From: Lantana camara
Lineage: Eukaryota; Streptophyta; Magnoliopsida; Lamiales; Verbenaceae
Direction: 5' to 3'
Length of the DNA: 64,000 nt
Assembly: GCA_037501455.1 (NCBI GenBank)
Contig: CM074858.1
Span: forward strand, 98,676,001 to 98,740,000
Part shown: piece by piece, positions 1 to 13,055 of the stretch
Position numbering within the stretch: position 1 is the first letter of the stretch
How the letters are laid out: every line of letters starts with the position of its first letter
The notes under the pieces: model-generated
Databases searched by the model: none
The model's input: only the letters and a program-made list of their open reading frames with translations
What the model was told of the DNA's origin: nothing
Made by a program: the position numbers and the translations under genes

Positions 1-15
1 CCGGCAACGGCGCCA
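1..15 (-). promoter_or_regulatory. Primer-binding site (tRNA-Asp type) of a minus-strand Ty3/gypsy element
   Basis: The first 15 bases read like the 3' end of plant tRNA-Asp, including its CCA. On the minus strand they form the TGGCGCCGTTGCCGG primer-binding site typical of Athila-like Ty3/gypsy elements. It lies six bases inside the LTR end at position 22, as expected for a 5' LTR on the minus strand. The internal region of this element is outside the window to the left, so the lineage is inferred from the primer site alone. Confidence 0.75.
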
Positions 16-21
16 AAAACT

Positions 22-1472
22 TGTTGTTTGATTTAGATTCACTAAGTTAAAACCAATAGTACAAGTGTACACTTAATATACGTGTAGTACAATAGGATAG
101 TACCCACAGGGAAAAGAAATCAATCACTACTCAATATCTATTTCTAATCTAAAGACCGAACGAATTCAAGTTGTTATAACTATCTACTAGAATAAAATTG
201 AAATAATTAACTCTAAGAAAACACAAATAACAAACTTAAACACGGATTAAGCTCAGTAGACTAAATAGGCAGGGGTAGCAATGACTCATGCATTTATGAT
301 TCAATACAATACTCGTTTGACAAATCCAATTCTGCAACCTAGTCACTTATATATGAATTATCCTCTATCAAGGTATAATAGTGTATTTAATTAAGCTCAA
401 TGTTGCTCTCACAATCATCAATGTATTAATTAAACCAACAAGACCCAGACTAGTGTAATTCCTATTCTAGCGGCTTGGCATGGAATAAGATTTACTGTTG
501 TATAAACCAGAACCAAATCTCTTTGCATTCATACAATCTACTAGTTATGAAAACCTTCTCAAGTAATATTAACCTCTCGGTTCTCAAGTAATTCTAGATT
601 ATGCTAAGGGTGATTAGGCCTTCACAATTCAATTCAAACTAGTTTTCATACTAAGAGTTGGCACAAGTCATTCAAGTATCATATCAAACACATATCAGAT
701 ATTCATCATCACTCCCCTAGCCCTACGGGTTTAACTACTCATAATTAAAGCAAAACTCATAAAACTAAAGTAAATTGCATTAAAGGAATTCATGTTCATC
801 AAATCAAAGCAAAGTCTCAAAAACAAACTCATAAACATTCAGTAAGAATCCAGAAAAACGAATCTGGCATAATACTAAATAAAACCAAACTTAAAGGAAT
901 TAGTTTGATAATTAAAGCACTAAATAAACTGAAAAACTGAAATTGTTAAAGAACTCGATCCTTTCATCTTCTCAAATTTCTTTGAACAACTCTTCAAAAC
1001 TCTAGAACTTCTCTCCTCAGGCTAGGTCACGAACGGAAGAAATAAACTCCTCAAAAAGACTCCAAAATACACTTAAATAGCTGCCTAAAATTCTGTCTCG
1101 CCACCCTAGGTAACGGGCTTTACCCCATCCATGTGCAATCCTCGTTAACGCCCGTTACTCCATTGAAATCGCAATAATGCTTTTACAAGTGGTAACGGGC
1201 GTTACCACTTTTCCTCTGCCCGTTACCCCTCTGATTCGCCAAAAGTGTTGCTCCTACATCTGTTAACGGGGGTTAACCTCTTTGTTCTTCCAAGGGGTAA
1301 CGGGGGTTACTCCTTTTTCCTCCAAAAATGCGTGAATTCGCCATGGAACGCCGTTCCTCATCTCCAACTCTTAAAACACCTAAATGGAGTAAAATAAACA
1401 CATAAAGTCATCAAACAGCACAACAATATACTCTAATCAATGCTAATATTCATGTGAATTTCACACTCAACA
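22..1472 (-). repeat. 5' LTR of a minus-strand Athila-like Ty3/gypsy element
   Basis: The block opens with TGTTG and closes with CAACA, the usual inverted LTR ends, and is about 1.45 kb long. It abuts a primer-binding site on its left, so on the minus strand it is the 5' LTR of an element leaving the window. It contains a cluster of imperfect dyads built on AACG..CGTT between about 1144 and 1313. It interrupts a copia pol relic that resumes at 1473. The matching target duplication cannot be checked because the other end is not in the window. Confidence 0.75.
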
Positions 1473-3403
1473 TGTGATTATCCTCTTAAATGAAGAGGAT
1501 AGTGGGAGAAGCATGAAGCAAGTTCAAGTTTATATAACAGTATATGATATTGTCTCTGTAATTCTCTTGAGCAAAAATTGTTTGTTTTAAGGAATGTACC
1601 CTTCTTGACAAATCTTCCTAACAGAGAATTAAGGTAGTATGCAGACCTTAAAGAAATTTGAGGATAAGACCCACACCACAAATAGAAGAAACGAGCTAAT
1701 CTGATAGAGACTCAGCAAATTTTGAGAGATAATACACACCCTCCTCACTTGATGCGTTTAGAACCCATTCCTAGATAACCCAAGTGTTAGTATGGATTTC
1801 TCCATCAAACATCTCAAGTGGATATTGATCCACTTACCTATAAGGAGGCGCTATCAGATTTTTAAATCTGAATAGTTGAGACAAGCCTTGAAATTCGAAA
1901 TAAATTCTATATACTCAAACCAAGTTTGGACCTTGGTTGATCAACCTAATAGGATCATACCCACGGGGTACAGTTGTATCTAAAAGCGAAAGCTTGGAGT
2001 AGATGGAAGCATTTCAACCTTTGTAGCAAGCTAATTTGCTAAAAGATTCACTCAAAGACTAGAAATAGACTTTATGAACCCTTATCATTGGTTGCAATAC
2101 CTAAGTCCATTCGGATTGTACTAAACATATCTGCATATTATAACTATGTGATATGACAAATGAATATGAAAATTGTCTTTCTCAATAACAGATTGATAAC
2201 GGCATAAACATGGGACAACCCCATGGATGTCACATTCAGTGGGAGTATGCAAAAGGTTTCCAGACCCCTAATGTCAATCTGAAGATTGATAAAGTCTTAT
2301 AGGGGAAAGAACATTTAATTTGTTAAAATAGTTAAAACGTTTAACTTCATATAACAATTTGAATGAGTCCTACGTGTACAAGTAAAAGTTAGAGACAATA
2401 GTTTAATTTTTAGTACTTTAGAAATGACACCCTTCTCATTAGGAATGTAAAGGATGACATAAAAGTAACCAAATTCTAGTTGGGAACCAATTTGAGATGA
2501 AAGATCTTGGTGATATATCCGTCATTCCCAAAGTAAAATGTATAGAGATAGATCTAAGAGAATTATAGAATTATCAAATCGAGCATACAGACAATATACT
2601 AAAATATTTTAGTATGGAAGAGTCCAAGAGAGGAATTTCCAAAGGATAATGAAACATCTCTTTTGAAGAGAAAGTATCTTAAGATAACTTTAAGAAAGTT
2701 AGAATGTCCAAAACCCCTTAAACCAAAGGGAGCATAATGTATACAAAGTTATCTACTCAACTGGATATGCCTTGCAGCGGAAGCATGGTGAGCCTATTCT
2801 AATCTGACCTTAGGAAGGGTCATTGGACTATTGTAAACAATACCCTCAAAGTACTTAAGAAGAACTGAGGATAAGTTTTAGTTTATAGAGCCTTACAAGT
2901 TCTTGTCATTAAATGATATTTGATGTAATCGTTGCATCAAACATGGATGATTATTAATCTATGTTTGGATATATATTCTGCCTAAGTGGTAGAGCAGTGT
3001 GTTGGAATTAATTCCAAGCAAAGAGCACTATAAAATTCGACCACCGAGATTGAAAGCTTAGCAGTATTGAATACAGCTAAATTAAGTATTTGGGTAAGAA
3101 ACTCCATCTAACAGTTAGATGAAGTTCCTAGCATGAAATAACTCCATTATCATATTATATGATTAATGAATGGTCGCTCGAGTAAGAGAACCAAAACCTA
3201 ACCAAGAGACCGAACACATGATTATGAATCACTTGATTAGGAAAATGTGTTGCCTTGAAGATATGCAAATTAAAAGGGTTACATCAGCAGAGAATATAGC
3301 AGATCAACTTTGAAAACGCAAAAAGTCAATAGGCTCTCAAAGTACATCTTAACAAGATGCACTTAGAGTATACCTAAATGACTTTTACGGGCAAGTGTGA
3401 GAT
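1473..3403 (+). pseudogene. Decayed Ty1/copia pol (reverse transcriptase to RNase H), 5' truncated
   Basis: Conceptual translation in several plus-strand frames shows copia reverse-transcriptase blocks. A stretch near 1840-1960 resembles the family pattern of a planned Glu/Ser-rich lead followed by NQVWTLVD. Another near 2490-2520 resembles FEMKDLG, and an RNase H-like block lies around 2940-3070. Many stops and frameshifts separate them, so no protein can be made. The left end is cut at 1472 by the Athila-like element. The right end runs into a purine-rich stretch and the copia LTR at 3404. The gag, protease and integrase parts are not visible. The element is old. Confidence 0.75.
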
Positions 3404-5746
3404 TATTGGGAACAGTGGCCTAGAAAGTCTATTTGACGAAATTCGCTTTGGCATTTTCCTTGTATCATAGACAATCTTTGAATAATATACGATTGATTAT
3501 AGGCAAACACTTCTTTATATGCAATACATGTTTTCTGTGTTTCCATTATGTATGCATGTATTAGAAGTCCCTTAATCCATCCAGCTTTTAGGGTTTTGTC
3601 ATTAGGGTTACTGACATATGAAACAAGCCCTAATCTAAGCTGGATTAGAACTTACTCCAAGTCGGTGAGTCCAACAAACAGTAGGAATATTATTTCGACT
3701 CGATTGAGAGTTGCTTGTTCGATTGCGACCTTAAGAAGGAATCATCTTGTTTCATGGGATGATAAAGTGCATGGTAAATGCGTACGCAACATACGAAAGT
3801 GCTCATTGATAGAATGAGTACACTGAGTTATCCCACGTGAGAACATTCCTAAATGGAAAAGGAAGTATCCACTTCCAAAAGTGGAGACTTCCAGATTAGG
3901 AAACATCTCACATGTCAATGGCATGATTTATTAATCCTTTGACTTGAGATTCCATAGTTGTCTTATGTGCGTTACAGATATAGATCTAAAAGGGTGTCGC
4001 TCTAGACACCTGAATTATGACTTATGTTGGGGTTACAAAAGTGGCACATAAAGTCATATAAGAATCAATAAAGGACCTACACTTGATTTAAGCAAGATGA
4101 TCTCTTATTGCATAAGTCATTCGTATTCCATCTTAAAACCCTTGGCTAAGGTAGTGGATCAAGACATCAAGAAAGGATTTCTTGGATTGAGATCAAATGG
4201 ATATGAAACGAACTTAGCTTTAAGATTAAGATTAATGGGGCTCTCCTTATTCCCATGCCCTAGATCTTAATCAAGAGATGGAATGGTAGGAGGATCGTAT
4301 ATCACAGATGTCATTAACTGAAAGGTTCTTTCGATTTAATTCTTATTCGGGTAGGGGTAACACACCTGTTGCTAGACTACGGTTGTATTATCTGTGAGCT
4401 AATTAATTAATAATTGTATTAATTAATTAGGCTAACTGCTAACTGAATAATGAATTTAGAGGGTCACACACAATTGCAAGGTTTAAAGGGTATTGTTAGA
4501 AAGATCAAGTGATTGATCGAAACAAGACCACACCTGTAAAGTACACATGTGGAATGTGAGCAAGCTTTGGACGCATGGTCTAATTGAAAAATTAGACCAT
4601 GTGTTAATTAATTGTATAATTAATTATAAAGTCCAAATATAATTAATTGTAAAATTAATTATAAACCAAAATAAAATTAATTATAGAATTAATTTTAACC
4701 CATTAGAATTAGAGTTGAATTAATTCTAAAGCCCAATCCAAAATAAAAAAGTCCAATAAATAATTAATTATTAATTGGAATGTTAGTCTATTTAATTATG
4801 AAATAAATATAACTTTATCCTACTTTGCTTATTTGAGAAATAAATGAAGGATAATATCATATGTTATTTGTTTGTGAAATAAATAAAAGATATTATTCAA
4901 CTCTATTTATTTAAGAAATAATATCAAGACTTATAAATAAGTAAAGATAATATCATATGGTTATTATCCTAAGTATTTATTTATGAAATAAATAAAATGA
5001 TAATATCATAAAATATTTATTTTTGAAATAAATAAATGGATAACATCATGGTTTATTTATTTATGAAATAAATAAACAAGAGATATTATCCTAAATTAGT
5101 TAGAATAAAGATATTACTTAATAATTGAATTATTAATTATTTATCTCAATTATCTTATGATGTAAAATAGAGTTAAAAAAGAAAAAGAAACGTCTTTTCT
5201 TTCTCTCAAAGGAAACATTTCTTATCAGATTAAAAGAGAAGAGTTTTCTCTCATTATCTTTTGACCAGCATTCGTGAAGTGCCTTCTCTATTTTGGAGAA
5301 AAGAAAAGAAAAGATTTCAGAAACTCTAACCCGTAGAATAGATGAAACTTTTTCTTGAAGGCTTATGCGTGAATTACTTCAAGCATCAATTGGGTTTTGA
5401 CGAGAGAATTTCTTGCTTTAGTTTTATCTCATTTCGTGTTTCTTTCAATATACAGATTATAGTACTAGCATACTCACTAATCTGATTCGAATCTAGGACT
5501 GATGTGGATACATTCTAGAGGGCTTCTACTTTGCAGTCTCAAAGGAAATAACTGATCCTAAAACGGGATAATTCATTATCGCATGAAGATTGTTTAAGGG
5601 TGGCTCATGACACTTCAAGAAAGATTCTAGTAAAGTAAGTTTTAAAAACTTTTTCTTGAGTTTCAAAATAAAAATTCCAAGCCAATGATCCTTGTTGTGT
5701 TAAAATTTTTAATTTTTCGCTACGTTTCGAACTCGTTTTTGCAACA
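3404..5746 (+). repeat. 3' LTR (about 2.3 kb) of the Ty1/copia element
   Basis: This block aligns along its whole length, in opposite orientation, with 10912-13055. Shared landmarks include the opening TTGGGAA-AGTG and the closing TACGTTT..AACTCG..CAACA. It follows the decayed copia RNase H, so it is that element's 3' LTR. The first two bases have drifted from TG. Its interior is very AT-rich, with many TAATTAATT runs. The right flank (5747 on) is antisense-gene sequence of the reversed Tat element, which this copia insertion split. No 5' LTR partner is in the window. Confidence 0.8.
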
Positions 5747-6588
5747 GACCGACCCTTCCTTTTTCTGTGAGTAGGCTCCGGAGTTAGCCTTCTGGATAAA
5801 AGAGAAACATTACTGAGAATGATGAGCTGCTATTCCTATATGGCTTGTCCGACCCACCAGCCATCCATAACAACCCCAGAGAGGATATTGGAGAGAGATG
5901 GTCAGGCTTTACTTTGAAGCCTTACGGTCTCCTTTTGAGTGAAACAAGCTAACCCATCCCTAAATTATCCCGAGCCATTTCACTAAAGTTCTATGTTTTC
6001 TTTACAGGTCTCGAAAACTTAACAGGCAGAGGTGCTTTGAACCAGTTTGCCATGTTACTCAACCAGGAGGAGCAAGAGGTCCCGTGCATGCCAAAGGGGA
6101 CCAACAATCGCAGCCACAACAACAGCAAAAACCACAACAATAACAACATAAACAGCAACATCAACAGGAGCGTCAAGGAGGCGGTCGAGGCGAGGGTTGT
6201 GGTAACGGCCGAGGGGATAACTGAGGAGGCCAAGGAGATGGCCGTGGAGATAGCTGAGCTATTATTTATCTGGGGCCTTTGCCGGATCAAGGCAAACAAA
6301 TGCACACCCCAAGCCCCTAGACCACTTCTCAATGCTGCCCGAGGGGGTGGTAATTCGGGAACTTCCCTAGGGCTAGGAGGGCCAAGGGAGAAAAAGGAAA
6401 AGGATGCCCGACTCCGAAGTGGGCAAAGAAAATGACCCCGTTGTGGGGGATGATTATGACTTGACTTTCTCCTTGAAGGAAGATGGCTTATGGATCTTCG
6501 AACGCTAAGGGGACGACCTATTCCATCGTGGCTCCACTTCTGGGGTCACCACACTAGTGGACTGGTAAGAGGCGATAACCATCTTCCG
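5747..6588 (+). pseudogene. Relic of the Tat antisense gene: end of exon 1, intron, start of exon 2
   Basis: Translation of 5815-5920 gives a segment matching the C-terminus of the antisense ORF at 54514-55614 (Asp-Glu-Leu, FLYGLSDPP-like, Asn-Pro, Asp-Ile-Glu-Arg). An intron-like stretch ends with a good acceptor (TTCTTTACAG, ending at 6007). Then comes a Gln/Asn/Arg-rich segment corresponding to exon 2 (53752-54378). Stops and frameshifts are frequent. The rest of exon 1 lies beyond the copia insertion, off the window. The exon order matches the young Tat copy, which makes the assignment firm although single residues are eroded. Confidence 0.65.
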
Positions 6589-9500
6589 TGTAGCGCCTCC
6601 CCTAACACTACAACTCCCATACCGCTATACTCTCGAGTGGATGTTAGACATAGCACTCGAGAAATACTATGGCGAATGGTCTAGATGGTACTTAAGTAGA
6701 GCGCAAGGTATAAAGCAGCGGAAGATAGAGGAATTTAAACATTGCATGTAAATAAAGAAAGTAACAAACATAAGTAAATAGGTACTTGTATTATTGTTTA
6801 GAATAATTCACATAAGGGGAGTATAATATGATAGCATGCCGGTGCAAAACATGAGGGCAGCTTATTCAAAATTTATACAAGCTCGAGCCTAAGTGCCTTT
6901 AGAATTAGTCATGATCTACTATGCACGACACCTTAATACTCTACGATACCTCTAGGTGTCATTCTATCGCTTCCTGAAACCATGCGTTGAAAATAGGCGA
7001 GAGGTTAGCCAAAGTGACTAAGTGAAGGTGTATTAACTTATATATATATATAGAGAGAAAGAGATAGAGAGAGAGGACCAAGAATATCTCGGTCAAAAAT
7101 AATAGCAATAGGATACGGCAATATGATCCGGTTCATGTTAGATTTTAAAACATGGATGGGGGAAATTGGAAGTGTTTGTAAAATTATGAACCGTTTTAGC
7201 AAGAGTTTAATGCCCGCAAATTAGACCTCTTCAATTAAAATTCGATAAAACAGTAACGGTGCTGATAACCAATATGATAATATCTTCGCTACTCCTTGGT
7301 GTCATGTAGGGGAGCAAACCTTAGAGACGATATACAATAATTGGGAGGAAATTGCCTCTCCCGCCACTTGATGTAGAGCAACTAGCCTCCACTTAAACAA
7401 TCACAAAGATCTATTGGCAGTTCGTATAATAATAACCCTCAGCCTGATACCTTCTGGGTTTATTACTTTTACGGGTTCCGCTGGGCCCATTATGATAATA
7501 GAGTAATATTTTACTTGCATTGCCAAGAATCAACGTTCGATAATGGGATTGAAGTATTTAGTTTCCCGATAAAATCTTAATTCTGGCATATAAAGTATTT
7601 TTTCCATAAAGAGGGATATTATGATTATTTATATAGTGTAACATCATATAAATAAGACAGTAAATCAAATAATATTAGGTAGGTTTGAAAACATTTTTAT
7701 ACAGATATATTTGTATAAGCAAGTTAAAAATGTATTAACCCTCATCTAGTGATTGAGATTTAGATAAAGTTTTGGGGATTCCACTGCTCTATCCTAACTT
7801 CGCCTGAAAGTAGTAACTACTACAAGCTTAGGACTAATTTCTTATTATTCTAATTAAGCAAGCATATAAAAGTACATAAATTAAAATACCAACATGTTAG
7901 AAAAACCTGATAACCCTAAGTTAATCGTTTAATCGAATAGTGTTTATGAATTTATTTGCTGACCGAGCATTTACTAATCAAATTATGATCTTAATTATAA
8001 GTTTTTTGAAATGATAAATCAAGTTTATTTTGACAAATTAGGAAGTGATTTTGAAAAAGTTTACAAAATTGCCAATTTCGAAAAGTTAAGATAAAAATCC
8101 TTCTTTAAATTTTCTAAAATTTAATTTATAAATATTTTTGAATAGAATCAAATTATAATTAAGTAAAGTATTGACCAAAGTCAACATTACTATTGAGAAC
8201 ATTTGCTATTTGATTTTTTTAAGATTAAACACATTATAACACAAAATTAATCACACACCCACACACCCACACACCCACACACCCCTTAAAAAACATCAAG
8301 AACATGTTGTTAGCCTTATTCATATGTTCATATAAGTTCATTATCATGTTTAACCAAATTTATATCTATAACATACAATTACACTTAAATGTAGCACTTT
8401 ATGTAACTTTAATCATAAAATTTAATCCAAATAAATTCTTCTAAGCATGAATTTAATCAAATAAGATCATGAATATTTAAACATATGGTCACATTATATC
8501 ATATCATAAATCATGAATTTAATTCATACACGTAATCATATTTTGCATAAAACTAACAAGTAATGCATATAAAACATAAATTATAATTTCTATAAGCATA
8601 ATTTAATTTAAGCAAAGCATGCTATATTCAAAATATCCTACGAACATTATATAAAGCATGAAATAATAAAAGAAAAAGAATTATACCTTAGAGAGAGAGA
8701 GAGAGGGTGGCCGAGAGTTTAGAGAGAGAGATGTGAGGATTTGTGTGATTTTTTTGGAAATAAGTTGGGGTATTTATAGGTATGTATTTCGGACCTAAAG
8801 GGTGTTTTTGAATAGTTAGGTAGGTGACTAACATAGTAGGGTAGCAAGGTGTATAAATGTAGGGTGTTAGGGTGTATATATAGGTGTATATATGATGTAT
8901 ATGCTTACGTATACAAAATGATATCATAAATACATTAAATAAAATTAATTCTAAAATAGGTAGAAAATAGTATTTAAAAGATTTAAGAATCTCTAGATTA
9001 GAGTTCGAAGTGGGAAAAATTCCAAAAGAATGAGGATCGAAAGAGCTTTCCAACGAGTATAAACACTTTACGTTTAAATGTTTTAGGTTAAAGAAGTGAA
9101 CATTTGTAATTTTGAAAAATATGATAAAATATATAAAACAAATCTAGGATGAGAATTAATTTATGAGAAAATGATCATAATTCTTAAAATAATTCAAGAA
9201 TTATTTTGAGTATAATATTGAATATCTAAAGCCGTACGGTTTAAAAGTTAGTTTTACATCGGGAATTGTATTTTTGGAAAAATAGGAAAATTTTATGAAA
9301 TGAGCTAGAATTGGAATTAGGGTTTGAAGAAGCTCTAAAATTTATAAAATAATTCAAGGATCATTTTGAATATAATATTAAATAGGGAAAAGTGTAGGGA
9401 TAAAATCGAATATGGAATGCATAATAACTAGGGTTTTAAATGATTTTTGATACTACGGGAGTTAGAATGAGAATTAGGGCACTAGAAGGGTACCAAAATT

Positions 9501-9905
9501 TATGAAATAATTTGAGGGTTCATTTAAACCCTATATTTGATAAGTAAAGGTGTCCCGAGATAATTCCTAAGTTTAGGGAATGAATAGTGCCTAGGGACAA
9601 AATGGTAATTTTTAACCTAAAATTTCGTGGATGTATTCCGGGATAACGAAAGCTAGAATATGAATTAAAAAAATGTAAGATATAGATTTGTAAAGATCCA
9701 TGAGGGATATAGGGAGGTATAGGCTCGGTAGATGAATAGTGATATAGGACTCATAATAAAATAATGTTTAATAATCGAAATATAAAGGCACGTGATTCAC
9801 ATAAGATGCGATGCATAAGAAATTGAATATGGATTGAGGCTATAAATGCTTTCTTCTAACCTTTCACTTACTTGTTTCGATGTGGCCCTAATCATGGTTG
9901 TTACA
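6589..9905 (-). repeat. Probable 3.3-kb solo LTR (chromovirus-like) inserted in the antisense exon 2 relic
   Basis: This non-coding, AT-rich block separates two halves of the Tat antisense exon 2 relic, so it must be an insertion. It begins TGTAGCGCC and ends TTGTTACA, close to the ends of the chromovirus LTRs at 28232 and 35616 (TGTAGCACC to GTGTTACA), and its left end shares a GCGGAAG motif region with them. By that similarity it would lie on the minus strand. The 5-bp flanks (TTCCG, TGTCA) do not match, so the exact borders are uncertain. Inside are a (CACACAC) simple repeat near 8250-8285 and GA-rich runs near 7050 and 8690. I see no coding region in it. Confidence 0.5.
8250..8286. repeat. 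CACACC-type simple repeat
   Basis: A short tandem run of ACACCC/ACACAC units lies inside the LTR-like block. No function is implied. Confidence 0.85.
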
Positions 9906-10911
9906 TGTCACCGGTTGGCTTACAACTGCCAATTCATGGAGGATCATCGAGAGATGTTCTCCCAATCAACGCCCTGAGTCATAGATACCCTGATAAGGGA
10001 TATAATTAGAGTAAGCCTTTTGTTCCCATAATTTGATTGTTTTTATTACTCTTTTCTCCTTCAAATCTCACTAGTCTTGATTCTATTGCAGGTGATCGTG
10101 TCAGGGATAGTCAACCTTGGTCGCTGGTCGATCACTTTCTCTAACCAGAAAGGCTAGTACAAAAAGATGGATTAATCTGTCAACCCGGCACAACTATAAA
10201 AGGAGTTGGACCTTGCAAAGGCCACCAACAACTTACTGGATACCGAGCAAAAAAGGCTCCATATAGAGCTGGTAGGGTAGAAAAAAAAGAGAGAGGAGAC
10301 CAGCAGCAAGCTCCGCCAGGCTAAGGAGTCCATCGAGTAGCTCACTCAGCTTGCCAATGAAGGGAAAAAGATGGATGAGGATGGCAAAAGGGAGGGGATT
10401 GCCGAGGGAAGGTAGCAGCTCATGGAAGAGGCCGGGGGAAGGCTCAAAGGGGCCTCAAAGAAGAGATTGAAGGCACCATCAAGCGATTATGCGGCTTGAG
10501 GGCGTTTAATTTCATTGTAGCTCTCCACACCTATGAAGAGTTTTGATCTTAGAGTGGATCAACTGAAGGCTCTAGGTTTCTTGGGGATGGGGGGGGGGGG
10601 GGGGGGGGGGAGAGAGAGAGAGACTTCTCTAGGGAGATTGGGCTTCACCTTAATAAAGATCTCAAGGAGTTGGTCGTGGCCGAGGGGCCTAGAAAATAGC
10701 AAGGTTGCGAGCCTGAATATGAAGTTTTGCTCCCTCGGATGTAGGACTGATTTATGAATGCCCATGCTACTCATCAGGTTGAGGGGGCCCCCAGCAGGAG
10801 AGGAGAAAATGTTCATCGATGAAGTAGAGGGAGCCACTAAAGAGGCTAGGGCTCAAAGGAATGTTATCGACCCAGAAGTTCTTGTTCCCGCTATCATCAT
10901 GCTTCCCCAGC
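9906..10911 (+). pseudogene. Relic of the Tat antisense gene: end of exon 2, intron, exon 3 (first part)
   Basis: The first 100 bases translate to a segment resembling the end of exon 2 in the young copy (a Gln-Phe, Asp-His-Arg, Phe/Tyr-Ser, Val motif series). A donor-like AGAGTAAGC follows near 10012. A pyrimidine-rich stretch ends at acceptor ATTGCAG (10091). After that come Lys/Glu-rich coiled-coil-like fragments matching exon 3 (52788-53675), including a Phe-Asn-Phe segment near 10505. A run of G followed by GA repeats lies at 10590-10622. The reading frame is broken throughout. It is cut at 10911 by a solo copia LTR. Confidence 0.6.
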
Positions 10912-13055
10912 TGTTGGAAAATCGAGTTGTAAAACGTAGCGAAAATTTAAAATTTTCACAACAAGGATCATTTGCTTGCAATTTTTATTTCAAAAACACA
11001 CAAGAAGGTTCAAGTAGCTTACAAAATTGAAGCTTTCTTGAAATGTTACGAGCCATCCTCAAATGTTCTTCATGCGGTAATGAACATCCCGTTTCTTGAA
11101 GATACTTTCCACCGAGACTCCAAATTAGCAGTCTTGTAGAAGTATCCACACCAATCCTAGATTTAGATCATATCAATGAGTATGCTAGTACTATAATATG
11201 TGTATTGAAAGAAACAAAAAACGAGAAGCAAAGAGCAAGAAAAATCTCCCTCAAAATCCTAATTGATGGAGAAAGAAATCCCATGCCATAGCCCTTGAGA
11301 AAATCACGTTAATTCTTTATGTGTAGGAGAAGAAGTTTTACGCTCACCGATTTTCTCTCTTGTGGAACAATTTTTTTCATTAATTTTTCATCAAGAAAAA
11401 TCGCTTCATAAGCCCCTTATTATATAGAGGATTGCTCAACTCCCCAAGTCTTAGTAGGATAAGATTCCTACTTTGACTTTTCTTCTATTATTAAATCTTA
11501 TCCAAATAAGATATTTTCCTTTAGTAAAAGGAACTCATAATCATATTATGTGTATTTAATTATTTTAATCATATTATAATTAAATATCTTATCCCAATAT
11601 ATCTATTCTAATCATATTAGAATAATGTTTATTAGAATAACAAATAGAAATCATATTAGAATAACTAAATATTTATTTATTTTAATCATATTAGAATAAC
11701 TAAATAATTAAATACTTAAAATTAATTCTCCAATTAATTCTAATGGGCTAAACTTATTTCTCTAATTAATTTTACTTAGGCTTCATAATTAATTCTCTAA
11801 TTAATTATATTTGGACTTTAAAATTAATTATCTAATTAATTAATACATGGTCCAATTTCTCAATTGAACCACGCGCCCAAAATCCTTGCTCATACACCAT
11901 ACGTGTACTTTACACGTGTGGTCTGGTTTCGATTAACTATTTGATCTTTCCAACAATACCCTTTGAACCTAGCATTTGTGTCTAACCCTCTAGGTTCATT
12001 TTCAGTTAGCAGTGAGCCTAATTAATTAATACACTTATTAATTAATTAGCTCACAGATCACACGACTGTAGTCCAGCAACAGGTGTGTGATCCCTACCCG
12101 AACAATTAATATATATTCGAAAAAACCTTTTAGTCAATGATAACCGTGAGGTACGATCCTCCTACCATCCCATCTCACGATTAAAATCTAGGGCATGGGA
12201 ATGATGAGAACCCTACTAATCTTAATCTTAAAGCTAAGTTCGTTTCATATCTATTTGATCTCAATCCAAGAAACTCTTTTCTTGATGTCTTAATCCACTA
12301 CCTCGGCCGAGGGTTTTAGGATGACATATGAACGACTTATACAATAAGAGATCTCCTTGCATTAAAGCAAGTGTAGGTCCTTTGTTAATTCTCACATGCC
12401 TTCTTGTGCCACTTTTGTAACCCTAGCATAAGCCATAATTCAGGTGTCTTGAGTGACACCCTTTTAGACATATATCTAAGATTACCTAGTTTGTTCACAC
12501 AAGACATCAATGGAATCTCAAGTCAAAGGATTAATTACTCAAGCCATTAACCTGTGAGATGTTTCCTAATCTGGAAGTTTTCTCTTCCTGAAGTGGAAAC
12601 TTCCTTTCCCATTTAGGTATCTTCTCACGCGAGACACCTTAGTGTACTCATAACGAGCACCCTCATGTATTACGTACGCATCAACTATGCACTTTACACC
12701 CCATGAAATAGCATGATCCTTCTACAAAATGCAATCCCACGAGCAAGTCTCAATCAAGCCTAATTGACACTCCCACTGTTCGCTGGGCTCATCAACTAGT
12801 GATTTTAATTCAACTTGAGTTAGGGCTTCTTTCATGTGTCATTCACCTAATGACAAAGTCCCTAATAGCCTTATGGATTAGGGAAGTTCTAAAACATACG
12901 CACATAATGGAAACATACAAAACACGTATTGCATATAAAGAAGTGTTTGGCTATGATAAAAATCAATTGTATTTTATTCAAAGATTATCTATGATACAAG
13001 GAAAGTCCCAAAGCAGATCACCTGGAATCGGCTTTCTAAGGCACTATTCCCAACA
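10912..13055 (-). repeat. Solo LTR of the same Ty1/copia family, inverted
   Basis: TGTTGG at 10912 and CCCAACA ending at 13055 bound a 2.14-kb block. Its reverse complement matches the copia LTR at 3404-5746 almost throughout, with indels. Neither flank shows copia internal sequence or a primer-binding site. Both flanks are exon 3 relic of the Tat antisense gene, so this is best read as a solo LTR left by LTR-LTR recombination. The 5-bp flanks (CCAGC, AGCCT) share only AGC, so the target duplication has decayed or the borders are slightly off. Confidence 0.8.

Noticed and set aside
1..15. 3' end of a tRNA-Asp gene
   Set aside because: Only the last 15 bases match and an LTR end follows at once; it is a primer-binding site, not a tRNA.
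8688..9053. 121-residue minus-strand frame
   Set aside because: It lies inside the LTR-like block, has an Ile/Thr/Pro/His bias from simple repeats and no recognisable domain.
10590..10622. G-run and GA repeat as a G-quadruplex regulatory site
   Set aside because: It lies in a dead exon relic; simple-repeat expansion explains it.
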